From assembly GCA_001304155.1 (NCBI GenBank), contig LJUX01000010.1, forward strand, positions 1 to 34,011: a DNA stretch of 34,011 bases, read 5' to 3'. Both the position numbers and the translations under genes were made by a program. This DNA comes from a candidate division Zixibacteria bacterium SM23_73_3 (GTDB taxonomy: Bacteria; Zixibacteria; MSB-5A5; SM1-73). Below are positions 14,973 to 24,064 of the stretch, one piece after another. How positions within the stretch are numbered: position 1 is the stretch's first letter; each line of letters begins with the position of its first letter. The notes beneath the pieces were generated by a model. It saw only the letters and a program-made list of their open reading frames with translations. It had not been told where the DNA came from and did no database searches.

Positions 14973-17258
14973 TTGCCGAAGTTCTCCAATAGAACCCAGT
15001 TTCTTTTAGCTTGTATTCTCCTCGGTTTTTTCTCCATGGTAGCTCAGATCGTGCTTTTCCGAGAGATGATGGTCTCCTTCTACGGGAATGAATTGAGTTT
15101 GGGGGTTATGCTTTCGGTATGGCTTTTGTGGGTGGGGGCGGGTTCAGCTTTAGGCAATAAAGTAGCTGGCAGAAAAGGCTACACACCTCGAAAACTCTCC
15201 CTCTGGTATTTTTTAATCTCAGTCGCAACGTTGTTAACCATAATCCTGATAAGATTCTCCAAGCAGATTTTAGGAACTGCTCCAGCAGAGATCGTCGGCT
15301 TTTTCCCTATGCTTCTTTTCGCATTTATAGTGATGAGCTTTTTGTGTCTTTGTTTGGGGATAGCTTTCGTGTTGAACTCCAAGTCCTGGGCATTTGATGA
15401 AAGCCTGATTTTTTCAGTCAATCGGGTTTATCTGTGGGAATCTCTGGGGGCAGGTTTAGGTGGATTGTTGGTCACCTTTGTTCTAATTCCAAAATTCTCC
15501 AATTTTGAGATAGTGGTGATGTTGTTCTCTTTGAATCTTCTTTTCTTTACTTTTCTTTTGACCTATGACTTGAAGAGATTAACAAAGGTTTTAGTGTGGG
15601 TGGTGGTGATTTTTGTAATACTTGGTTTTTCCGCATCAAAACTAGATAATTCGCTTGATCGTTTCTCCGTCAGCAGGATGTGGAAAAGCTTGCCTTTAGT
15701 TTATTCCAAGGATACCAGATATGGCAATATCTCGGTTACCAGACAATATGAACAGGTTACATTTTATGAGAACGGATTGATGCTGTTTTCATATCCAGAT
15801 GATTTCTCCGCAGAGGAGGCGGTTCATTTCACCCTTTTGGAGCATCCCCAGCCAAGAAGCCTTCTTCTGATCGGAGGAGGGGTGGGAGGGGCGTTATCCC
15901 AAGCACTGAAATATGATAGCCTGAAGATAGACTACGTGGAAATGGATCCAGAGTTGATCAAAACAGGAGAAACATATTTACCTGAGAAAGAGACCAAATC
16001 TTTAAAAAATCCGTGGGTTCACATCCACCTTATGGATGGCGGTCTTTTTGTCAAACAGAAATTAAAGGTGAAGCAGGAAAAGAATTATGACGTGATCATA
16101 GTGAATCTACCCGATCCCTACACTGCTCAGTTAAATCGATTCTTCACCTTCGAGTTTTTCGGTATGATAAGATCTATCCTGAATGAAGAAGGAGTCTTTT
16201 CCTTCAGGGTCAGCTCAGCCGAAAACTATATCAGCGGTGAGCTGAGCCAATATCTTTCCTCCATTCACCAAACCCTGAAGTCCGTTTTCGAAGAGGTGAA
16301 GATTCTTCCTGGCTCCAATAATATCTTCCTAGCTTCAAAGAAGAAGGATATGCTCTTCGACGACTGGCAGACCATGGTCGAAAGGCTGGAACAAAGAGGT
16401 GTTTCTACCCGATTTGTGAATGAGAATTTTCTGCCAGATCGCCTTTCTTCCTTTAGAGTTGCTTTCTTAAAAGATGCCTTTCTCCAGACGACAGGAAGAA
16501 TAAACTACGATTTAAAGCCGATCTGCTACTTTTACAACAGCATCCTGTGGAGCAAGCAGTTCAGGTCATTAGAAAAACCGCTTTTGCTCTTCCTCTCCCG
16601 TGTCCACCCCGGATGGTTTATGGCGGCAACCATCTTTGTCTTCTCTTTGATCTTTTTCTTGTGCTTATTGTTCAGATCGAGGTCATCAAACCTGGCTTTG
16701 GCTGCCATCTTCGTGGCAGGTCTCACCAGCATATTGGTGGAGATGGTTGTGGTACTGTCATTTCAGATATTCTATGGATATATCTACTCAATGATGGGGC
16801 TGATATTCACTCTTTTCATGTTGGGGCTTGTGTTCGGAGCTCTTATCATACAGAAGATAGCCAGTCAAAGAAGGATTAGCTTCAAAGGATTGGTTTTAGT
16901 TCAACTCTTTCAGGTGATCTTCATATTTTTTCTTCTGGCTATGATCTGGGCTTTTGCAGAGACCTCCCCTTCGGATGCATGGATAATGGCTTTCTTGCTT
17001 TTACTGATAACCATTTCGGGATTGTTGGGAGGGATGGAGTTCACCTTAGCCAACCATCTTTTCTTGAAGAGGAGAACAACTTTAAAAGCAGGGACTGGTT
17101 ACTCTGTGGATCTATTAGGTGCGAGTTTAAGTTCCATTCTAGCCTCTGCTATTCTGATTCCCCTTTTAGGAATTCCCGCCACCCTTACCATGGTTTTGTT
17201 GATAAACTTCATCTGTCTTGGTTTTCTTTTGATTCCCGCACGGTCATTGTCAGGTTAA
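14973..17258 (+). CDS. Membrane-embedded spermidine-synthase-like protein
   Basis: A 761-residue fusion of membrane segments around a spermidine-synthase-type methyltransferase fold. The first 225 residues hold about six hydrophobic helices. Residues about 235-480 are the SpeE-like domain with the nucleotide loop LLLIGGGVGG (Gly301-306), the acidic VEMDPE (Glu323, Asp325) and IVNLPDPYTAQLNRFFT. The last 220 residues hold about six more helices. In true aminopropyltransferases the motif before DP starts with the catalytic Asp; here it is Asn378, so polyamine synthesis is doubtful. This membrane subfamily has no firmly known reaction. The start is uncertain: TTG 14973 has no clear ribosome site, and an in-frame stop lies 54 bp upstream. 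Its position close to mtnA makes a methylthioadenosine link tempting but unproven. Confidence 0.85.
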   Translation: MPKFSNRTQFLLACILLGFFSMVAQIVLFREMMVSFYGNELSLGVMLSVWLLWVGAGSALGNKVAGRKGYTPRKLSLWYFLISVATLLTIILIRFSKQILGTAPAEIVGFFPMLLFAFIVMSFLCLCLGIAFVLNSKSWAFDESLIFSVNRVYLWESLGAGLGGLLVTFVLIPKFSNFEIVVMLFSLNLLFFTFLLTYDLKRLTKVLVWVVVIFVILGFSASKLDNSLDRFSVSRMWKSLPLVYSKDTRYGNISVTRQYEQVTFYENGLMLFSYPDDFSAEEAVHFTLLEHPQPRSLLLIGGGVGGALSQALKYDSLKIDYVEMDPELIKTGETYLPEKETKSLKNPWVHIHLMDGGLFVKQKLKVKQEKNYDVIIVNLPDPYTAQLNRFFTFEFFGMIRSILNEEGVFSFRVSSAENYISGELSQYLSSIHQTLKSVFEEVKILPGSNNIFLASKKKDMLFDDWQTMVERLEQRGVSTRFVNENFLPDRLSSFRVAFLKDAFLQTTGRINYDLKPICYFYNSILWSKQFRSLEKPLLLFLSRVHPGWFMAATIFVFSLIFFLCLLFRSRSSNLALAAIFVAGLTSILVEMVVVLSFQIFYGYIYSMMGLIFTLFMLGLVFGALIIQKIASQRRISFKGLVLVQLFQVIFIFFLLAMIWAFAETSPSDAWIMAFLLLLITISGLLGGMEFTLANHLFLKRRTTLKAGTGYSVDLLGASLSSILASAILIPLLGIPATLTMVLLINFICLGFLLIPARSLSG

Positions 17259-17996
17259 CATCTGAGAGCTCTGAAGAAGTCAAAAGAGGAAATGTTTTCC
17301 GGAGAGTCAAATCTCAAGATCCCGTGGGCTTTAGCTTGACCAAAGAAACTTGAAGGTTTCGTTTTACGTTTGGTTTGCCTAAAGGCAGATACTCCAAGCT
17401 ACCCGTTGATCTGGAGTGTCAAGACTTAACTTGAGTTGTAACTTCTCGAAAGACAGCAAGGTTTAATATGGTTCACCTAAAGTTGAACACTTCGTGCTCT
17501 CCTCTATGGGTGATTTTTCAGAGTTCTAACCGTCAGATAAGTCAGCCTTATTTGAAACTTTCCTCGTGCCACGGTTGTATAAAATATGTGTACAGTTGGC
17601 GTATACAAAGATAGTGGGATCAACTGATAAGCTAAGTGAGGTGTCATCAAATACACATGCTTTCAACAGAAATCATGTGCCAGAAAGGAGAATCCCTTTT
17701 ACTCAAATCTTGCAAAATGTATGAAAATTATTACACACAGGCTCTGCCAATCCTTGCAAACTTCAAACCTTTCCCCCTCAATTTGGGACATCTTCCTTAT
17801 CTGTACGGATTAATCTCATATCCGATAATGAGTTGATTCGTCCGTCAGTAATGCTCTGTCAGAGAAGGAAGGTCAATCTGGCGGTCTGGTATTTGCTTAA
17901 ACCAGTAAGTGGAAACATTCTGACCCCAGAAGCTGTTGAGGGCGGACATTTAAGAATCCAGTGTTGATGCAAAACTCTCAAAGCAGAGTTTTGACG
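17259..17996. other. 738-bp gene-free region with small hairpins
   Basis: No frame here has a ribosome site or family features; a 66-codon frame at 17636-17836 looks random. The only structures seen are CTGGT/ACCAG (17886-17905) and a perfect hairpin CAAAACTCT (17970-17978) with AGAGTTTTG (17985-17993), immediately before the promoter of the S41 protease gene. The latter could end transcripts arriving from upstream or act on the promoter, but it has no T-tract. Confidence 0.45.
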
Positions 17997-18024
17997 TTGA
18001 CAAAATGAGAATTTATGTTACATT
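17997..18024 (+). promoter_or_regulatory. Sigma70-type promoter for the S41 protease gene
   Basis: TTGACA (17997-18002), a perfect -35 box, is followed after 16 bases by TACATT (18019-18024), four of six -10 positions. The gene starts 50 bp downstream. Confidence 0.5.
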
Positions 18025-18026
18025 AA

Positions 18027-18054
18027 CCTTAGTAAGAAAACCTTAGTAAGAAAA
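18027..18054 (+). repeat. Perfect 14-bp tandem duplication in the 5' leader
   Basis: CCTTAGTAAGAAAA occurs twice head to tail (18027-18040, 18041-18054), between the promoter and the ribosome site GGAGG (18064-18068) of the S41 protease gene. It may be a recent slip duplication or a paired binding site in the leader. Confidence 0.75.
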
Positions 18055-18074
18055 ATCAAATTTGGAGGTTGAAA

Positions 18075-19778
18075 ATGAGAGAACAAAGGAAATTCGGATT
18101 GGTTGCCATAGCGCTGGCTCTGATTTCGGTGGGGATAATCTGGGTGGTGGGTTTAGGAGAGGCAACAGAAGAAGTCAGGGTGATGCCAGAAGATGAAAGG
18201 GCGACCATTTATAGTTACATAAAGCTTTTGGACAAAGTGGCTTTCTACATAAATCAAAGGTACGTGGATTCAGTCGACGTAAAAGACATGACCTATGCTG
18301 GAATAAAGGGAATGATAGAGACGTTGGATCCCTTCTCCAACTTGCAGGATGCCAAAGCTCACGACAGACTTATTGAGATGACGGAGGGCAAGTATGAAGG
18401 GTTAGGGATGACTATTGCGAAAAGAGGCGATTTTATCACCATCATATCACCTATAGAGGGAACTCCTGCATATCGCATGGGACTTCGAGCAGGCGATCGG
18501 GTGGTCAAAATCGATGGCAAATCCACCGCGGAAATGACTGTGGAGGAGGCTTCCAATTTAATGAGGGGCGAACGAGGAACCACTGTGGTTCTGACCATAA
18601 AAAGAGAAGGGGTGGCAGAGCCTTTGGAATATGAAGTTGAGCGGGCGATAATAGAGCTTAAAAACGTCCCATACTACGGGGTGATGAATGAGGGAATCGG
18701 ATACGTCAGATTATCCAAGTTCTCCAAAGATTCAGGAAATGAATTAAGGGAAGCCATAGAGGACTTGAAGAGCAAAGGTATAAAAGGGATGATTTTTGAT
18801 CTGAGAAGCAATGGAGGCGGACTTTTGGATCAAGCTGTGGAAACCTCCAATCTCTTTCTTGATCAGGATAAGCTGATCGTATATACCCAGGGTCGAACCG
18901 AGGCTAAAAGGGATTTCTTTGCCACCGATGAGCCCATCTATTCCGATGGTCCACTAGTGGTCCTGGTTAACGAAGGGACTGCCTCCGCCTCAGAGATAGT
19001 CTCCGGAGCAATCCAGGATTGGGACAGAGGGGTGATCATCGGAAACACCACCTTTGGTAAGGGATTGGTTCAAAAGATATTTGGCATGCCCAATGATACC
19101 TATCTGAAGCTGACCATAGCCAAATATTATATTCCCAGTGGAAGATGTATTCAGAAGCCGGAGAGAGCCAGAAGACACCAGGTGACGGAGGAAGTGGATG
19201 ATAACGAAGAACCGGATAGCCTGGTGACAGTGGAAAAAGAAATTTTTTATACTAAGGGTGGAAGGACGGTCTACGGAGGTGGCGGAATAGTCCCCGACAT
19301 CAAGATCGAGGTGCCCAACATGAAGCCCATCGAATATAACTTAGAGCGACAGTCTATGTTTTTTAACTTCGCCGTATCGTACATAGCTAGACATCCCCAT
19401 ATCCCTCGAGATTTTAAGATAGACGATCAGATATTGAAAGAGTTTAGAAGATTTCTTAAAGAGAAAAACTTCACCTACAAATCTGCCTTGGAACTTGATT
19501 TGGAGCCCCTGAAGGAACAAATCGAAAAGCAAGAAAAATCTGAGACGTTTTCCCAGACTTTATCAGAGTTGGAACGAATGATCGAAGAGGATAAGGAAGA
19601 TGATTTTGAGGAAAGCATAGATTACATCAAAAGGTCTTTGAAGAGGGACATCTTGAATAATCTGTATGGTCAAAAGGCGTTCTATGAGCAAGTTTTATTA
19701 CAAGACGATCCTTACATTCAAAAAGCGTACCAGATCTTGACCAATGAGAATGAATATATGGGAATGTTGAAAGAATAA
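18075..19778 (+). CDS. S41 family C-terminal processing peptidase
   Basis: A periplasmic or membrane-anchored serine protease of the CtpA/Prc type, which trims or degrades exported proteins from the C-terminus. One N-terminal hydrophobic segment (LVAIALALISVGIIWVVGL) anchors or exports it. A PDZ domain (about residues 95-185, GEGLGMTI-like KYEGLGMTI and GLRAGDRVVKIDG) precedes the peptidase core. The catalytic pair is Ser304 in NEGTASASEI and Lys329 in TTFGKGLVQ, 25 residues apart as in the family, with Gln333. The C-terminal 190 residues are charged and helical, longer than in the smallest members. The start is ATG 18075, six bases after GGAGG; the TTG at 18069 abuts that site and is rejected. 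It has its own promoter, a tandem-repeat leader and a strong terminator, so it is a single-gene unit. Confidence 0.95.
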   Translation: MREQRKFGLVAIALALISVGIIWVVGLGEATEEVRVMPEDERATIYSYIKLLDKVAFYINQRYVDSVDVKDMTYAGIKGMIETLDPFSNLQDAKAHDRLIEMTEGKYEGLGMTIAKRGDFITIISPIEGTPAYRMGLRAGDRVVKIDGKSTAEMTVEEASNLMRGERGTTVVLTIKREGVAEPLEYEVERAIIELKNVPYYGVMNEGIGYVRLSKFSKDSGNELREAIEDLKSKGIKGMIFDLRSNGGGLLDQAVETSNLFLDQDKLIVYTQGRTEAKRDFFATDEPIYSDGPLVVLVNEGTASASEIVSGAIQDWDRGVIIGNTTFGKGLVQKIFGMPNDTYLKLTIAKYYIPSGRCIQKPERARRHQVTEEVDDNEEPDSLVTVEKEIFYTKGGRTVYGGGGIVPDIKIEVPNMKPIEYNLERQSMFFNFAVSYIARHPHIPRDFKIDDQILKEFRRFLKEKNFTYKSALELDLEPLKEQIEKQEKSETFSQTLSELERMIEEDKEDDFEESIDYIKRSLKRDILNNLYGQKAFYEQVLLQDDPYIQKAYQILTNENEYMGMLKE

Positions 19779-19815
19779 AAACTCATCGTTTTAAGATTAA
19801 CCTCAAAAAGCCGAA

Positions 19816-19847
19816 AAACAAGCCCTTGGGTTGGGGCTTGTTTTTTT
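19816..19847 (+). terminator. Intrinsic terminator of the S41 protease gene
   Basis: AAACAAGCCC (19816-19825) pairs with GGGCTTGTTT (19834-19843), and the T-run continues to 19847. It lies 37 bp after the stop codon. The A-run before the stem lets it work on the minus strand also, though no minus-strand gene ends here. Confidence 0.85.
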
Positions 19848-19984
19848 GCCATAGGAGTTTTCTCTTTGGAGTCAGGCTCCAACGCCACTCTTTTTATCAC
19901 TGAACCAATTCACTTGGGTCTAACAGCCTCACCATCTGACTTGTCATTCTTTTCATCTTTTTGCAAAGAAGTATCCCTAATCGC

Positions 19985-20018
19985 TTGACAGTGCCAATAA
20001 AAATTGCTTAATTAAGCA
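19985..20018 (+). promoter_or_regulatory. Promoter with palindromic operator candidate before the M16 gene
   Basis: A perfect -35 TTGACA (19985-19990) is followed after 16 bases by CTTAAT (20007-20012). The -10 lies inside a perfect 14-bp palindrome TGCTTAATTAAGCA (20005-20018), suitable for a dimeric regulator that would block polymerase. The gene starts about 30 bp further on. Confidence 0.5.
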
Positions 20019-20048
20019 GGCTGAAACGGCAGGTTTAGGAAAATTGTG

Positions 20049-22733
20049 ATGGTTCTAAATTTTACCAGGTTTTCTATATTGTTATTTTTGATGCTGTGTT
20101 TTTTATCAAGATGTGGAAAGATGAATGCCTCTGATGTAAGTCGAACTTTGCTGGATAACGGAATGATCGTATTGATCAAAGAACGTCACTCCGCCCCGGT
20201 GGTTGCCATAAACACCTGGGTCAACACCGGATATTTCAATGAACCAGACAGCCTGACCGGCATCTCCCACCTTTTAGAGCATATGTTCTTCAAGGGGACC
20301 AAAAAAAGAAAGATAGGGCAACTGAGGGAGGAGACTAAAAGGCTGGGAGGATATCTCAATGCGGGAACCATCTATGAATATACACATTATTACACTGTTC
20401 TCCCCAGCCGGTTCGTTAAACAAGGGTTGGAGCTTCAGTCGGATGCTTTATGGAATTCAGCCATCGATTCGGTAGAACTGAAGAAAGAGAAAAAGGTGGT
20501 TATCCAGGAGATCAAAAGAAAGCTGGATAATCCAAACTCCTTAGCATGGGAGAGGCTGATGGAGCTTGCCTTCGATCATCACCCTATTCGTCGATGGAGA
20601 ATGGGAACACCCCAGCAGGTGGAAAGTTGGAGTAGGGATCAATTGAAAGATTACTTCAAAAGCTTCTATCGCCCGGATAATATCGTTCTGGCGATAGTGG
20701 GAGATGTGGACACAAAGGAAGTATTAGAAGAGGTGAAAAGATATTATGGCAATGTGAAAGTGGAGGAGACTAAAAAACCTTTGGTTCCACAGGAGCCTCT
20801 CCAGAATGAATTGAAATACACTCAGATGAAAGGGGATATCACCCAGGCTTATCTCAAGATGGGATTTCACATCCCGGGACAGCTGGAAAAGGATTTCTTT
20901 GCTCTGGATGTTTTGGCTCATATTTTAGGGCATGGTCGAAGTTCCCGCATGAGCCAGAGCTTGATGGAGAAAGAGAAACTGGTCAGCTCCATAGAATCTG
21001 AGGCTTTTGCTGTAAAAGATTTGGGACTCTTTCTTATCGAAGCAGAACTGGAAGCGAAGAACCTTCAGGAAGCGGAGATGGAGATCTTTCGGGAAATTAA
21101 AAGAGTTAAGACTCAGAAGGTATCTGAGGGTGAGCTTGCCAAAGCCAAAAACATCATCAAATTCTCACATCTTTCCTCGATTGAAAGCGCAAGAGGTCTG
21201 TCAGAAAATTTAGCTTTCTTTGAGGCGTATGGAGATTATCAATTGGGTGAGCAATATCTGAAGAGTGTGGATGAGGTTACGGAGGAGGATATCAAAAGGG
21301 TGGCTTCAAAATATCTGATTATGGAGAATGCCAGCATACTGGAATATAGACCTGAGAGTCAGTTCGATGAGAAGATGACAGCCGCGCGAATAAAAGAAGG
21401 GATCTTAGAAGGATTGAAGGAGGAGTTGGAAGAGGGCAAAAGGATTGAACTGGAGTTGGCAAAATCCCGAGAGAGTAAAGCTTCCCCTAAATTTGTTGAA
21501 CCAAGTGTCCAAAAGGATACTCTTTTTTGTGGAGCCACCTTGATCACTAAGGAAAATCATTCTTTGCCTCTAGTCTCACTGGGGATTTATTTCAAAGGGG
21601 GAAGAGCTTATGAATCTTCGGAAAATTGCGGAATAACCCGGCTTACCCTGAGAGGAAGCTTGAAGGGAACCAAAAATAGAGGGGGGGAGGAGATATTCAA
21701 TTCACTGGAAGCGTTGGGGGCTTCCATCGGAACGGAGGTGGAAGCCGATTACTTCACGTACATGATTAAGCTATTGTCAGTGAACTTAGAAGCGGGTCTG
21801 GACATAATAGCAGACGTGATAAAAAATCCCGTTTTTGATCCACAGGAGCTGGAAAAGGAGAAAATGATTCTTCTGGCAAAGATACAAAAGAACAAAGATA
21901 GTATGAGAAACTATCCAATCCAGCTTTTCTATCAAGCACTCTTTCCTGATCATCCTTACGGTTTGAATAGCTTAGGTAAGAAGGAGGCGGTCGGAAATTT
22001 AAATCAATCCCAAATTAGCTGGTGGCACAATAGGCATTTCTCTGCAAACAATATGACCATCGTGGCGGTGGGTGATTTTGACTCCTCTGATTTAAAACAA
22101 AAACTGGAGAAGTTATTTAAGGATTTCAGACGAGAAGAGATAGAGGAGCCGAAGGTTTCAAAGATTGATTTTAATCTTAAAGAAAATATGCAGGCGGAAA
22201 ATCGTTTAAAGGCACAGACAGCTCAGGCTCTGGGATTTGTCACCTGTCCTTACCAGGAAGATGATCTATATGCACTCAAGGTTTTGCAGGCTATCGCCTC
22301 TGGAACAGGGGGGAGATTTTTCCATCAACTCAGGGAAAAGAGAGGTTTGGCTTACACCGTGTATGGAGTGAATGATTCCTGGGAACAGGCTGGAGTGTTT
22401 TATGCCTACATAGCCACTTCACCTGAGAACGAGAGATTTGCTAAAGAAGAGCTTTTGAGTGAATTCTATAAGTTCAAGGCTGATCCAGTGACAGAGGAGG
22501 AACTTGAGACAGCCAAAAATTATATCAGCGGAATGTATCAGATATATTTAGAGACCAATTCCGCTTTAGTGAAGCAATACGCCAAAGCAGAGCTTCTGGG
22601 AAAGGGAACGGTGGAGGTGGAACGATATCCACAGAAAATTTCTCAGGTGACTAAGGAACAGGTGAAGGAGGTAGCCACAAGATATTTCGATCCCCAACAC
22701 CTTGCCGTGGGAGTGATCAGGGGGAAAAAATAG
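20049..22733 (+). CDS. Fused two-domain M16 zinc peptidase
   Basis: An exported insulinase/PqqL-like metallopeptidase of about 894 residues with two M16 units in one chain. The N-terminus has a hydrophobic signal sequence (FSILLFLMLCFLSRC). Unit one has the inverted zinc motif HLLEH (His74, Glu77, His78) and the distal ligand Glu154 in VIQEIKRKLDNP, 76 residues beyond the motif Glu, so it is active. In unit two the equivalent position reads RLTLRGSLKGT and has lost the motif, but it keeps the substrate-binding FHQLREKRGLAYTVYG. This active-inactive pairing encloses the cleavage chamber in the family. AGGA (20037-20040) serves ATG 20049, eight bases on; a GTG at 20046 is possible. The lipobox is not convincing (Arg before Cys). 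Regulation is probably through the palindrome over its promoter. Confidence 0.93.
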   Translation: MVLNFTRFSILLFLMLCFLSRCGKMNASDVSRTLLDNGMIVLIKERHSAPVVAINTWVNTGYFNEPDSLTGISHLLEHMFFKGTKKRKIGQLREETKRLGGYLNAGTIYEYTHYYTVLPSRFVKQGLELQSDALWNSAIDSVELKKEKKVVIQEIKRKLDNPNSLAWERLMELAFDHHPIRRWRMGTPQQVESWSRDQLKDYFKSFYRPDNIVLAIVGDVDTKEVLEEVKRYYGNVKVEETKKPLVPQEPLQNELKYTQMKGDITQAYLKMGFHIPGQLEKDFFALDVLAHILGHGRSSRMSQSLMEKEKLVSSIESEAFAVKDLGLFLIEAELEAKNLQEAEMEIFREIKRVKTQKVSEGELAKAKNIIKFSHLSSIESARGLSENLAFFEAYGDYQLGEQYLKSVDEVTEEDIKRVASKYLIMENASILEYRPESQFDEKMTAARIKEGILEGLKEELEEGKRIELELAKSRESKASPKFVEPSVQKDTLFCGATLITKENHSLPLVSLGIYFKGGRAYESSENCGITRLTLRGSLKGTKNRGGEEIFNSLEALGASIGTEVEADYFTYMIKLLSVNLEAGLDIIADVIKNPVFDPQELEKEKMILLAKIQKNKDSMRNYPIQLFYQALFPDHPYGLNSLGKKEAVGNLNQSQISWWHNRHFSANNMTIVAVGDFDSSDLKQKLEKLFKDFRREEIEEPKVSKIDFNLKENMQAENRLKAQTAQALGFVTCPYQEDDLYALKVLQAIASGTGGRFFHQLREKRGLAYTVYGVNDSWEQAGVFYAYIATSPENERFAKEELLSEFYKFKADPVTEEELETAKNYISGMYQIYLETNSALVKQYAKAELLGKGTVEVERYPQKISQVTKEQVKEVATRYFDPQHLAVGVIRGKK

Positions 22734-22948
22734 AAGCGGCATCAAAGAAGAGAGTTTCTCATTTTCATCCATTAAATTTGAAAAACCCTCACTTTGGTCA
22801 CATAAAATGTGAGTCCGAAATATTTTCAAATAAGAATTTTTCAGCTAACCTTAAATTGGTGGGATTATCCTTAAGCCATATCTGAGTTGCAAAAGGTTAA
22901 TGAATTCGCTTGAAATTTCGATTAATAGAGTAAGGAAACAGATCAAAA
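22734..22948. other. Intergenic gap with a weak hairpin
   Basis: TCACAT (22798-22803) and ATGTGA (22807-22812) flank three As. No T-run follows. Nothing else is visible in the 215 bp between the M16 and deacetylase-family genes. Confidence 0.3.
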
Positions 22949-23941
22949 ATGAAAGATAAGAAAAACAGAAAAAAAGGTCACAAAAGAGTTGATCCCGTGC
23001 TTCCCACTGGTTTGGTGTTCCATCCGGATTATCTTAAGCACGACTCCGGACAGAATCATCCCGAAAGCGGGGAGAGGCTTTCCTTGCTGATAGCTCACCT
23101 GCAGAAAAAAGGGCTTATACCCGAGCTCAAAGACATTCAGCCCTATCCTGCCTCGGTGGAATGGCTGGAGACGGTTCACGAGTCCCGTTACATCAAGATG
23201 GTGGAAGGGATTTGCAAAAATGGAGGGGGGATGCTGGACCCCGATACCCATGTGGGATCTGAATCTTATCAGGTTGCTCTTTTAGCTGCCGGTGGAGTAA
23301 TGGCAGGGGTGGAGGCGGTGATGAACAAAAAGGTCAAAAATGTTTTTTGCGCCATAAGGCCACCGGGACATCATGCGGAAAGAGACAAAGCCATGGGGTT
23401 TTGCATTTTCAATAATGTAGCGGTGGGAGCCAGATACGTCCAAAAGAGGTTCGGCTTGAAAAAGATTTTAATAGTGGACTGGGACGTGCATCATGGCAAT
23501 GGCACGCAGAATATCTTCTTAGAAGATCCTTCAGTATTTTACTTCAGCATCCATCAGTTTCCTTACTATCCGGGCTCAGGAAGTGAAGGGGAAGTAGGTG
23601 AAGGAAAAGGTGAAGGATATACCTTCAATATGCCCATGTTTGCAGGAAGTGGAGACTTAGAATATATAGAGGCTTTCCAAAACATTCTCTATCCGCTGGC
23701 TTCCAAATTTTCTCCTGAGTTTGTCTTTATCTCTGCCGGCTTTGACGCCCATGAAGAAGACCCTTTAGCCGGAATAAATCTATCAGAAGCCGGATATAAA
23801 AGGATGACCGAGGTAATCACCAGACTGGCTTTTGAGTTTTGTGAGGGACGTCTGGTATCTGTGCTGGAAGGTGGATACAACTTCAGGTCTCTATCTGTCT
23901 CGGTAGAAAAACATATCCGCGCGTTGATGGGCAGGAAATAA
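22949..23941 (+). CDS. Histone deacetylase / acetylpolyamine amidohydrolase family protein
   Basis: A zinc-dependent deacetylase-fold hydrolase. Metal ligands are Asp179 and His181 in DWDVHHGNG and Asp266 in AGFDAHEEDPLAG. The catalytic His pair is His141/142 in RPPGHHAE, and the transition-state Tyr is Tyr310 in LEGGYN. HPESGERL near the start and MGFCIFNNVAVGARY complete the family pattern at a normal 330-residue length. Bacterial members act on acetylated lysine, acetylpolyamines or other amides; the substrate cannot be told from sequence. A lysine-rich N-terminal tail (KDKKNRKKGHKR) precedes the domain. No signal peptide is present, so it is cytoplasmic. ATG 22949 follows AAGGA at a rather long distance of 12 bases. 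Confidence 0.93.
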   Translation: MKDKKNRKKGHKRVDPVLPTGLVFHPDYLKHDSGQNHPESGERLSLLIAHLQKKGLIPELKDIQPYPASVEWLETVHESRYIKMVEGICKNGGGMLDPDTHVGSESYQVALLAAGGVMAGVEAVMNKKVKNVFCAIRPPGHHAERDKAMGFCIFNNVAVGARYVQKRFGLKKILIVDWDVHHGNGTQNIFLEDPSVFYFSIHQFPYYPGSGSEGEVGEGKGEGYTFNMPMFAGSGDLEYIEAFQNILYPLASKFSPEFVFISAGFDAHEEDPLAGINLSEAGYKRMTEVITRLAFEFCEGRLVSVLEGGYNFRSLSVSVEKHIRALMGRK

Positions 23942-24064
23942 AAAAACAAAGATAGCTGAAGGGAATTAAAAGCCCCTCTTTCTTTGGAAAATTTATTTAA
24001 TCCTTATTCATTAGAAAAAGAATTTGCTATTTTCACCTTCTTTAACTCCTTTTAAAATGAGGAC

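Noticed and set aside
18027-18054. CRISPR-like repeat
   Set aside because: Only two head-to-tail copies without spacers, and no cas genes; no CRISPR array was seen anywhere in the window.
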